Origin: Byssochlamys sp. IMV 00236
Taxonomy: Eukaryota > Ascomycota > Eurotiomycetes > Eurotiales > Thermoascaceae
Assembly: GCA_001931875.2 (NCBI GenBank)
Contig: MSJH02000297.1
Location: 1-33,857 of the forward strand
Direction of reading: 5' to 3'
DNA: 33,857 nucleotides
Each line of letters begins with the position of its first letter. Positions within the stretch are counted from its first letter, which is position 1. The position numbers and the translations under genes were made by a program. Below the pieces are notes generated by a model, which worked only from the letters and a program-made list of their open reading frames with translations, was not told the origin of the DNA and did no database searches. Below, piece by piece: positions 14,099-23,547 of this stretch.

Positions 14099-14513
14099 AT
14101 GCACTGTTCAGTGACAAGGAAGATCAAATTAGAGACAACCCTTCTGCCAAAGTACAAGGATTTAACGGCAACATTTATCGAAGTATCTGAGCAAATCAGG
14201 AATATTGTTGTTCGCTCTCAAATTTTCGTAATCACTACACTATCAAAAACTCAGGCGCAACAATAGACAAGTGGATTTTTACGCAGAACTTTTGGTATAG
14301 CATCAGCCAGCTAGTCATCGGCAAGAGAGTCACAAACTCGTCAGCCTTATCAGAAGATGCAGTAATGTATTGGATGAATTTAGCCAGACTTACGATATAA
14401 AGTATACAGCCTCGCTCAAAAAGGGCTATAGCCAATGTTTATCGTCGGCATGTGTTGAGCTATCGACAGCTTATACAAATCATATTGTCGAACTATCTGA
14501 GAAAAGTATTTGA
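14099..14513 (+). pseudogene. frameshifted coding remnant, possibly from a mobile or multi-copy gene
   Basis: Three plus-strand open segments follow one another with overlap in three frames: 14099-14266, 14263-14400 and 14301-14513. Each reads like protein. The first contains KYKDLTATFIEVSEQIRNIV, the second IDKWIFTQNFWYSISQLVIG and the third LKKGYSQCLSSACVELSTAY followed by TNHIVELSEKS. This is what one ORF broken by frameshifts looks like. From memory the order of these segments resembles N-terminal parts of repeated Mucorales proteins, some of which carry a TnpB/Fanzor-like nuclease domain. No nuclease motif is visible here, so that link is a guess. It could also be a remnant of an unrelated cellular gene. 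Confidence 0.5.
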
Positions 14514-14851
14514 CGTGTTTGATGAGATAATCATTATAATAACTCGAGTATAATCTTAGAGTAGAGCATACATTCTATTTTACATTCCTCTGTCGCATCT
14601 GCTGAGAATAGGAGTACTGACAACATTAATATCCCTTATAAAACGCACACAATCTTAATTTAATAATATTCAGCTCTTCTTTTTACAAATAATTCGCAAG
14701 ATGTCGACTTAATAACCTTTTTACAATAACAAAGCTGAACACAACAGGATTATCACATTTTTCCATTATAAGCTAAAGGATGTAAGTATTGTATATAAAA
14801 ATGAAAAAAAAATATTACCAACTCAAAACTCTTGTATAAATATAGCATAAC

Positions 14852-15517
14852 ATGACTGACAAAAGAAAGATAGCAGAAGAATACTGCTATGGAAAGGCAT
14901 GTGGTCTTTCGTCCACTTGGCCTGAGTTGAATAGCTCGGTTTCAGAAGAAGACAAGGTCCTAATTGATGATGCTTGCGACAAGCTCATAGAAGTCGATAT
15001 ACCTAGACCAGCTACGTTGGACAGATTAGGCGTATCACTAGGTTCTTACATCCCAATGCTGAGATGTATCTTAGCTACTTACGAAGATTCGTTGATTTGT
15101 TGCTTTGACGTTGTAGTCCAACATCTTTAAATAAACAAGCTTTTACTTGTCAACAACTGTTTCCTGCGTCTATTTGCATTTTCAAGTGAATCAAGTTTAG
15201 CTCAGCATGACTACTTTAATAGTCTATCTGGTTAAACTTGTCAGTGATGTTTTACATGACCAGCTACCCTAACCAAGTGCTTTAAATACAGGTATGATTA
15301 AGTTGGCAAAGTAATCTCGTTCATGTCTCGTAGGCTCCTTGGACTACAGACAGTGTGTGTGAAATGGTGTTAATGTGTACTTTATGATCTTGACTATTAA
15401 CTTATCGTTAGTATGTTTGGCTTATTCAAGAGTCCCCACAGTAACTTGGGAGAGCCATCAAATGGAAACTGTAAAAGGCTTGACATAAGAATTCCATTGC
15501 TTCTGGCAAAGACTTGA
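14852..15517 (+). pseudogene. decayed ORF with an intact-looking start
   Basis: An open frame starts with ATG at 14852, just after a TATAAATA-like sequence near 14834, and runs 92 codons to a TAA at 15128-15130. Protein-like sequence goes on in the same frame past this stop to 15235 (LLLVNNCFLRLFAFSSES) and appears again in that frame at 15413-15517 (SNGNCKRLDIRIPLLL), with several stops between. The first segment includes DKVLIDDACDKL and TLDRLGVSLGSYIPML. I do not recognise a known domain. I read it as a gene remnant truncated by stop codons. A short functional gene ending at 15130 cannot be excluded. Confidence 0.45.
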
Positions 15518-16091
15518 GTGATTGATTTTTTTGTTTTTGCTTTCACAGACATTATTCCTGTATTCACTTTCTACTTCAATATTAGTGACTACAGTACACG
15601 GTCTAGCCACTACCACGTACTCCATCAGAGATATCAGACCGGCTTGCTGTATCTTTGGCAGATATAGGCTTTTAAGAACACTCCTATGGCAATCAATCCT
15701 GTAGGTCTTTCCCTCTTTAGTGATAAGAAGACAATCCTAACTCGCATAGGGCAAAGAAAGAGGCAAGGGCTGATGTTCATCCGAGTCACATATTCTATCA
15801 TATTATTTAAGTACATGTCTTTAATGAAGCAATAGTTTCTACATTATAAAAAGATAAAGACTGGCTAGACGATGTTGATGAACGACAGCTTTTCGAATTT
15901 AAGAAGAACGTGCATCAGTTCAGTGCCCGGGCTTTGCCGTCATCAATTTCTTCAAGTGATCTGCACCTATTTTTGATTTCTACTTTTTGGAAACAATATA
16001 GGATAAACAAAAAGTCATTTTTGTCATTCCTTCCCTTTGTTGAATAGCCAAAGTAGACACAGTTATCAATGGTAATCGTTTGCTTTTATTT
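15518..16091. other. spacer
   Basis: AT-rich sequence downstream of the decayed ORF and 3' of the bromodomain gene. Short open frames at 15522-15704 (+) and 15634-15816 (-) show no features. I see nothing further in it. Confidence 0.5.
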
Positions 16092-17170
16092 TTACATTTT
16101 TCGCTTGAAAAATGAATTTGCAAATTTAAATAGTTCAATTTGATCCTTGACGTCTTCCAACATTTCTAAAGCCAATAGATAAGTTTCTGTTCCCTCCTTA
16201 TTGTACATTAATGCATTTGTCAGCATCATAACAATGTCCCTTTCAAATTCGACTGTTGTCTTTATAATCTATTTAAAAGCAATGTGAGTCTATTTCATTT
16301 TGTCTATTGTTGATCCTTACTCCTTCTCTCACTTTATGCTTTATCGTCTTTAAATCTAATGGTCTCTTTACTATCCTGTTGTAAAATGGCGCTTTGTTCT
16401 TTTTAACTGGATTTAAAAATAAAGGTCCACTCTTATGATTGGCTATCTCTTGCCATAGTAACTGCACACTCTTTTGCCATGATTTCTGTCTTTGATTTTC
16501 TAATTTTGTTGTAATTTCTAAAGATGCGGGTATATCCTCTTTATCATTAGCTATGATCCTTTTTTTTACTTCTAGTTCAGGTGTATCTATCTTGTCATGC
16601 TTTGAATCTAACTCTGGATCTGACTGTGACATACTAGTTGATACCATATCGTATTCAACCTTGAGCCTGTCATCAAGCTCTCCTTTCCGTATTAAATCAA
16701 TCTCCGATACTAATTGTCCTAATTGCTGTTCATGATGGACTAGTGCATTTTTAATTTCTTGAATTCTCTGCATGTAAAGTTGTCTTGCCAGTCTAACAAC
16801 AGCTGGTGTTTGATTATCCCTATAAAGTGTAAATTGATTGCTTTTCTTAAATGATAAATCTTGTAATTTACTACTTTTCTGTCTGAAGGCCTTCAGTCAA
16901 GAGATAATACTGAAAATAGCAATTCTAATTATATAAAGAGTGATGTTTATATTTGTCCACTGTTTTTTCACTGTTTACCTTGTGGTTAAAAAAGTCAGAG
17001 TGTCGGTGTTGAACCAAGGCATTCTGTTTGAGTACACTTGCTACTTCTAACCAGCTATTTTCGCCGTATTTATAAACAGCTTGAGAAAGTAGCAACTTTT
17101 CTAGACAAGTCCATTCTGTAGGATTACTGCTACTATCGCTATCATTGCTATTGGTGCTATGGCAAGACAT
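16092..17170 (-). CDS. bromodomain protein of the BRD8 / Bdc1 type (NuA4 complex)
   Basis: This is probably the acetyl-lysine-binding subunit of the NuA4/Tip60 histone acetyltransferase complex. Four exons, 17170-16979, 16909-16875 (35 bases), 16819-16321 and 16268-16092, encode 300 residues. The N terminus has a SANT-like segment (EWTCLEKLLLSQAVYKYGEN and SWLEVASVLKQ) followed by DFFNHKYYLLTEGLQTEK, as in BRD8. A charged coiled-coil stretch covers about residues 90-130. The C-terminal bromodomain (about 185-290) contains NPVKKNKAPFYNRIVKRPLD, then LKTIKHKVREG, then TTVEFERDIVMMLTNALMYN. The YN pair at the end of this last segment is the acetyl-lysine-contacting position. The 35-base second exon is needed to keep frame. 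The start lies 62 bases downstream of the stop of the RsfS-like gene on the same strand. Confidence 0.85.
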
Positions 17171-17232
17171 ATATAGAAAAGGGAAAGAAAAAGAAAGAAA
17201 AGGAATTGAGAACAGAAATGCGTAACACAATT

Positions 17233-17922
17233 TTATTTGAATTCCATTTCATTTTTAGGTACGGATTTCCACAGACCTTCTAGATCATACCTTTCTCTCA
17301 TTTCAGGTGTAAAGAGATGAACAACGATTCGTCCTAAATCAATCAATAACCAGCCTGAATTGTCACTTCTTCCTTCCACATGAGGACTTTGCTTCAAGGC
17401 CTTTTTGACTACCGTATAGACATGTTCGGCCACACTGCTGAGATATTTATCACCTTTTGAACTAGAGGCAACAATCATATAGTCTGCCCAGTCACATTTC
17501 TCTCGAACATCCAATACCTCCACTGATTCTAATTTACTCTCTATCAGCAAGTCCCTCAGACTCTCCGCAGTCAACTTTCCAGTCTCCATCAATTCCTGTG
17601 ATACTTGACGTAAAGCTAAACGATCTTCCAAATGTTCACCCACGGCACGACGCTGCCAGAGTGGTATAAAGTCTTCTTCAGATACTTTATAATCTGAATC
17701 AACAAACCATTCTGTGTCAACTTGCTGATCTTGTTCGTCAGGGTATAACTCTGGATAATCCTTGGGATCTATTTTTTCAATATCTTCATGGTTGTCTGTG
17801 CTGTAATTCGCTGTGAAGTGATTGAATGGTGATTTACAAGCAAATGGTTTATAAACAAAAGATGGCTTAATCAAAGGCTTTGTTAATGTGCGCTTTGCTG
17901 CTAATCTTGTTAATCGGAACAT
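17233..17922 (-). CDS. RsfS / Iojap-family ribosome silencing factor, probably mitochondrial
   Basis: The protein binds the large ribosomal subunit (uL14) and in mitochondria (MALSU1 type) aids its assembly. It is a single exon of 229 residues. The first about 40 residues are basic, rich in Arg/Lys/Thr and without acidic residues, as expected for a mitochondrial presequence. An acidic linker follows. The RsfS domain covers about residues 118-225, with LESVEVLDVREKCDWADYMI, then VASSSKGDKYLSSVAEHVY, then SGWLLIDLGRIVVHLFTPEM and ERYDLEGLW. These match the conserved core of the family. The length exceeds the bacterial form (about 110) because of the presequence and linker. Confidence 0.9.
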   Translation of the reverse strand: MFRLTRLAAKRTLTKPLIKPSFVYKPFACKSPFNHFTANYSTDNHEDIEKIDPKDYPELYPDEQDQQVDTEWFVDSDYKVSEEDFIPLWQRRAVGEHLEDRLALRQVSQELMETGKLTAESLRDLLIESKLESVEVLDVREKCDWADYMIVASSSKGDKYLSSVAEHVYTVVKKALKQSPHVEGRSDNSGWLLIDLGRIVVHLFTPEMRERYDLEGLWKSVPKNEMEFK

Positions 17923-19309
17923 GTCAGGAAAAAGAATAAATATTAGAGACTTATTCGCCCCAGTCCTTATTGACTGTTCTTTTAGCGTGACTACATATAT
18001 TTGTTTTGGGTTTTACTACCTGTCTTGGTGCATAATCAAATCTAAAAGAGTAATCGTCAGTGATATAGACAAATGATAGTAAAGAATAATTACATATGGT
18101 AAGTCGATAAGCCTTTATATAGCCTCTTTACTAAGAACAAGAAGAAAGAAAGTGCGCCAAGTATCTCCCATTTGCACTGCATAATGTTTGACGTAATCAA
18201 TTAAACAGCATATCTGCCGTGATTACCTTTTAAATATTTCATATTGTCAATATACGAAGAGAAAGAGAAATATAAAAAAGACTGACCAAAAAATGCGTTA
18301 TACTTATATGACACGTCATGTCCAATTCTATACAATAAAACTCGAGAAGCATCGCTCATGCATGCAAGATTTACTTTGATGAAGAATTACATCGTATGGA
18401 ATAAATACTGATTTACAAACTTTATAGTCTTTGCATGAACATATTTATAATCAAATATTGACAGTAAAGCTGCACTGAGGCGAGTAGAGAATCAATTAAT
18501 ACAATAAGATGAAGCTTCACAATGACATAACAATAGAACAAGAATAGAAATTACCGCTTACTGCATTAAAAGTTTAAATGAGGCCTCCTTGGAATAGGTT
18601 TCAAATCTCAGATTGACAGTTGATCAGGTACAAATCCAAGTGCCATCTAAAAGAAGAACTCTAAGAAGTCATCTCTGATCAAGGATAATATTTTATAAAT
18701 AGCAAAACCCCTGTTTTTTCTTATATGCACGCGAAAGCGTTATGAATATCCCATTTTGTGAATGATTGGTTTGAGCTTATGTTGACATGAGGGTTAAGCA
18801 AGAAATGAAGGAGCGGTTTGGCTGGGACAGGCATGGAATATGTAAAGGCATACGTACAAAATACTTTCTTTTAAAGTGAATGCCAAAGTAACCAGAAATT
18901 TATAGATAAGATGAACATTACATATTTTGAAAGAATCCTTAGTAATCATAATCCTGCTCTTCCACCTAATTGTTGATTTGATTCTTTGGATTGTATTCAA
19001 TGAGTTGCAGATGTATATAATAGATCTGTATACTTTGAGACAACAGGCAACACGCTATGCCTGTCATTTTGACCCGAGTCATCTGAGATCTTTAGACCAA
19101 CTATGGTACCTGACAGCTTGAAGAGAAATATAGAAAGTTAATTTGGCCAAGGTTGTCACCATTATATGAGCCATCCTGTATAAAAACGGCATGAAAGACA
19201 ATGATATTTTATACAAATAAATAAACCCTTCTGTTCTGGTGTGTCCATAGCGTTTCCGCGTGTATATAAGAAAAAAACAATTATGCAAAGTGTTTCCCTT
19301 TTTTTATTT
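17923..19309. other. spacer without a supported gene
   Basis: About 1.4 kb of AT-rich sequence. The first part is the 5' flank of the RsfS-like gene. On the minus strand the open frames 19079-19288 and 18794-19000 lie in the same frame, with three stops between them. They could be a further decayed remnant, but their translation has no recognisable motif. Confidence 0.5.
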
Positions 19310-19977
19310 TTAGTTGCATGAAGATTCATACTCACTCTTTTCATGACCCAAATGGCTAGTGTCTATGGGATGTTCCTTTAGATATTTTATATAGACAGGA
19401 TGATTTTCATCAAAGTGACATTTCATTTGTTCAAATAGTTGTAACTGGTTCAAGAATCCTCTATTAGGATTAATAAACGGTCTTGCCTTTTGAATATTGG
19501 CCAGAGCTTCTTCGACTGTCCAATTCTCCGTAGCCATCAAATAAGCTGCTAAAATTGCGGGGCTTCTTGATACACCAGCTAAACAATGAACAAGGACATG
19601 TTCTCTTTTGGATACTGCGTTCGAGATAAATTCTATAGCTTCGGGAAAGTGTTGTATCAAATGAGCTTCTGGGTCATCTTTGACAGCAATGATCTATGTA
19701 GCAGCATAAGTAACGAAAAAAAAAAAAAAAGACAATTGCTTACCTTATGATTGACCTCGATAGGTGGTTTACAACGCTTAAAGTGACCCAAGCTTAGGAC
19801 ATGCTTGATTTGATTATCCTCTAAAAACTCTCGTGATTCTAGTGTTCTGAATCCACCAAGCCAAATATAGTCTGTTATCTGTTCACCGATACTAGTGATG
19901 AGTATACCACCAGGTTTTCCGTCTAATCCATTTTCTAAGGTCTGGAATAAGTCTGATTGAGTTGGTATTATGGACAT
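19310..19977 (-). CDS. dual-specificity protein phosphatase
   Basis: The enzyme hydrolyses phosphate from Tyr and Ser/Thr residues through a phospho-cysteine intermediate. Two phase-0 exons, 19977-19744 and 19693-19310, encode 205 residues. The signature HCLAGVSRSPAI contains the nucleophile Cys115 and Arg121, and the general acid is one of Asp84/Asp85 in AVKDDPEAHL. The segment DYIWLGGFRTLESREFLEDN is the usual start of the DSP fold, and the AYLMATENWTVEEALANIQK helix follows the active site. The size fits a small atypical DUSP with no extra targeting or zinc domain. Substrates are unknown. Confidence 0.92.
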
Positions 19978-20131
19978 TATTTTTTTTTTTAGATTTTATT
20001 TATATTCTAAATAAAGAAGAAAAGGAAAATAAAAACCAAACTGAAACTGGGCTGAATAAAAAGATGATGCTACAAATGGAAAAAAAAAAAAATTATATAT
20101 ATATACTAATGTGAGTGTGTGTGTAATGATT

Positions 20132-21279
20132 TTAGTAGGGATGCGCAGGAGGAGATGGTTCATAATATGGCTGAGGTGGAGTATTTGTATATGGAGTATG
20201 ATCATCTTCGGTCATCAATTCCTTTACTTCCCAAACATTTTGTTTTGAACCCACTGAAAACTCGAGATCTTCTTTGGTGATAGAGTCCCAGTACTTGTAA
20301 ATCATCATGACAGTAAGCAAGTTACAGATAGCACCAAAGAACATACCATCTACATAATGTTTTGTGTTGTCACAAATGACAACTGAAAAGACATACATTA
20401 GGACTTGACCAACAGCAAAGAAGGCAGCAGCAAATAAGATATCTCCTAATGGCCATCTATCATCCAAAGTATTGACAACGAGTATGATTTGAGAAATGAT
20501 GTAAATGAAAAACATGAAATAGTTCAAAACGATATAAAAGATCCATAAAGCAGCTTGATTTGTATAAGAAAGACCAGCGACACCTTTGAATGTACCGATA
20601 GCCAATAAACCAGTAACGAGGAACCAAATGAAAGAACTGATACGAATGGACCAAAGTGATAAAGGAGTTCCATCTTCAGCAAATTGAAAACCAACAAATC
20701 CATTTAATAATAAACACCAAAAGGTTGCGCAACCTAAGCCGATATGTATTGCTGTAAACCACTATGATGTTGTCTGATGAGTATATTACAAGGATATATT
20801 CTATATAAACTTACAGGATATGCAGTAGATGATGTCGGTATGATGCCTGTTACTAATAACATATCAAGTAGAGTAGTAAGCATATACAAATAAAAGAACA
20901 TGACAATTTCCTGACGACCTAATACATTTCATTATTATTATTATTATTGTTATTATAATAGACACCATTTATATGTATTACCAACTGCAGTATATTTTGA
21001 CCTAATGTGATAAATCATAATCATTGTCATTATAATAGCAACAACATCAATAATCAATGTAGCTGTGAATTGTAAAGTCAATTTAATAATCCCCCCTTAT
21101 TTTTATTGATTGTCCTTACATGGCTGAAAGATGATATTCCCACTTAATTCTACATTACGAGAATAACAAACAGGCTCTATTCCATTATGTTGTCCTATTA
21201 AAGGGCATAGACTTATAGCGATCGTTTTACATATTCCATTAAAATTTAGTGCTTCAAAAGAATAAGTGATAGCACTCAT
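20132..21279 (-). CDS. CHS7: chitin synthase export chaperone
   Basis: This is an ER membrane protein that lets chitin synthase leave the ER; yeast Chs7 acts on Chs3. Four exons, 21279-21120, 21062-20982, 20918-20815 and 20761-20132, encode 324 residues. The N terminus carries the family segment LCPLIGQHNGIEPVCYSRNV. Several hydrophobic stretches (about seven) follow, among them IMTMIMIYHIRSKYTAVG and EIVMFFYLYMLLTTLLD-like helices. Late markers are LDDRWPLGDILFAAAFFAVG, then HYVDGMFFGAICNLL, then YKYWDSITKEDLEFSVGSKQ. The C-terminal tail is rich in Pro and Tyr. All splice junctions restore conserved residues. Intron 2 holds an ATT repeat. It is divergent from the aldehyde dehydrogenase gene across 649 bases. 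Confidence 0.93.
20929..20960. repeat. (ATT)n-type microsatellite in a CHS7 intron
   Basis: ATT/TTA units run from about 20931 to 20948 with an imperfect continuation to 20960, inside the second CHS7 intron (20919-20981). Confidence 0.75.
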
Positions 21280-21885
21280 TTTTATTTAAGAAATATATAA
21301 AGAAGAGAAGAAAAAGAGAGAAAATAAGGAAAGTTTTTTTTTATATAAAAGGAGAGCCTAAAAATAGATATAAATGTAACACTCGTTCAATGAGATCATG
21401 GCTGTATATGTTCTTTCTTTATCCAATCAAAACAAATTTAAAACACACCAATTCATACTCCCTTCAAAATAGATCAGGGCTAATCTTTAGAGCTTGGGCA
21501 TCCCTCATCAAGAAGAAGGCTTGTATATATATATGTATGTATGGGTTTTGATTGATAAAATAGAAAACACGATTTGATGTACTGTATACATTAGTAAAAA
21601 GTTCAACCAAGCGTGTGTCTTTGATGAGACTTTTTCTACATCGGTCCAACTAAGAAAACTGAAAATTCGGATTATAATAAAATGAACCTTTTTTTAAAAT
21701 ACGCGTATTCCAAACAAGAAGTTTTGATCCAGAGTGAATCTATACAAAACTACCGAGGCTCGTTTTTTAGTCCCCTTTTTTTTTGTAGACTGCATCCTTC
21801 TGTGCAACTTGACATCAAAATGAGAAAAAAAAAATAGAAAAGTCCGTCATGCAGTCGAGATAACGAATGCATTGATAGTTTCCCA

Positions 21886-21921
<36 letters not shown>

Positions 21922-21928
21922 TATAAAA
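21280..21928. promoter_or_regulatory. divergent intergenic region CHS7 / aldehyde dehydrogenase
   Basis: The two genes start in opposite directions from this 649-base stretch. It contains A/T homopolymers typical of open fungal promoters, among them T31 at 21888-21918, directly before the aldehyde dehydrogenase ATG. One ACGCGT hexamer occurs near 21702. A small open frame at 21464-21649 (-) has no protein features. Promoter function is inferred from position. Confidence 0.45.
21888..21918. repeat. T31 homopolymer
   Basis: Thirty-one consecutive T residues end 10 bases before the ATG at 21929. The tract probably lies in the promoter or the 5' leader of the aldehyde dehydrogenase gene. Confidence 0.95.
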
Positions 21929-23424
21929 ATGAGAATCCAAGTAACTTCACCTATTGATCAATCTATTGTGTATGAAGTGGATTGCCTTTCTCAAGAACAA
22001 GTAGATGACGCCGTTCAACAGTCTCAAAAGGCCTTTCTTGAGTGGAAAAAAGTACCAGTTGCTAAACGAGTAGCCATCATGGAAAAGTTTTGTACTCTCT
22101 TTGAGCAAAAGAAGGACCTGGTGGCTTCTTCTATCACCAAACAGATGGGAAGACCCATACGTTACGGACATGGTGAGGTGAAGGGTGTTTTGGAAAGAGC
22201 CAAATATATGGTATCCGTAGCAGAAGAAAGCCTAAAGGACACCATCATCGAACATGTTCCTGGTGTCGTCAAGCGCTTTCAACGTAAGGAACCTCTAGGT
22301 CCCGTTTTTATTATCGCTGCTTGGAACTATCCTTACTTGACCACGGTCAATAACGTGATTCCGGCACTCTTGGCTGGTAATACCGTCTTGTTGAAACAGT
22401 CTCCTCAAACACCTCAATGTGCAGATATATTTGTTGACACCTTGAGAGAAGCAGGTGTGCCTCATAATGCCATCCAGGCTATTCATGTACAGGACAAGGA
22501 AGCCAATTATCTCGTACAGCATCCTCTAATCCAATACGTAAACTTTACTGGAAGCGTCGCTGTGGGCAAACAGATCAGAAGAGCCATCGGGAATTGTGAA
22601 CACTTGATTGGCTGTGGAATGGAGCTTGGAGGAAAAGACCCAGCCTATGTTTTACCAGATACAAACTTGGACTTTGCTGTCGAAAACATTGTTGATGGTG
22701 CATTTTTCAATTCTGGACAGTGCTGTTGTTCTATTGAACGTTGCTATGTTCACGAGAGCATCTATGATGCATTTGTACAAAAGGCAGTCGCATTAACAAA
22801 GGTAAATAGTCACTTTACCTTTGCTTTCAATATGATCTAATCCTATTAAAAAAGAACTATGTCCTTGGTGATCCTTCCAAGCAAGAAACAACCATAGGTC
22901 CGATGGCTAATCTTAGATTTGCCAATACTGTTCGGGAACACATAAAGGATGCTATCGAAAAGGGAGCTAAACCTTTGATCGAGACATTCCCAGCAGATAA
23001 ACCTGGAACAGCTTATGTAGGACCACAGATCTTGGTCAACGTCAACCATGACATGTTGGTGATGACTGAAGAAACGTTTGGTCCTGTTTTACCCATCATG
23101 AAAGTATTCTCAGATGAGGAAGCCATTCGATTGATGAATGACTCCAAGTATGGTCTGACCGCTAGCATTTGGACAACAAATGAAGAAAAGGCAATAGAGA
23201 TAGGAGATCAGATTGAGACAGGAACATGGTTCATGAATCGCTGTGACTACATTGATCCAGCTTTGGCTTGGGTAGGTGCAAAAGACAGTGGTTTGGGATT
23301 CTCAATGAGCAAACAAGGATTTGGTCAGTTTACGAGGTAAAGAAAGATAACATCATCAACATCATTTATACTCAACCCTAAACTTAGGCCCAAATCTTAC
23401 CATCTAAAGTTGTCTCAGCAGTAA
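21929..23424 (+). CDS. NAD(P)+-dependent aldehyde dehydrogenase
   Basis: The enzyme oxidises an aldehyde to the acid. Three exons, 21929-22801, 22855-23336 and 23388-23424, encode 463 residues. The last exon of 37 bases adds PKSYHLKLSQQ, which matches the RPKS-type end of the family. Motifs: the cofactor segment AWNYP (Asn133), FTGSVAVGK (about 207-215), the general base Glu232 in MELGGKDP and the catalytic Cys266 in NSGQCCCSIER. ETFGPVLPIMK lies in exon 2. I chose the ATG at 21929 because the upstream part of the frame is only the translated T31 tract. The protein lacks about 30 N-terminal residues compared with ALDH2, as in the shorter succinate-semialdehyde-type enzymes. The substrate cannot be told. 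Confidence 0.92.
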
Positions 23425-23547
23425 AACTCATGCAGCGATTGGTCTAATATATAAAACGACGCAGCTATTTTTTGAAATGTTAATTTTCCGTTGCTTTTAT
23501 TCTCCTTTTTCCTTTTACAATAATAAAAAAAGAGACCTTATTACGAG

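Noticed and set aside
18794..19288. Two minus-strand open frames in the same frame, possible third decayed remnant
   Set aside because: Three stops between them and no recognisable motif; evidence weaker than for the other remnants.
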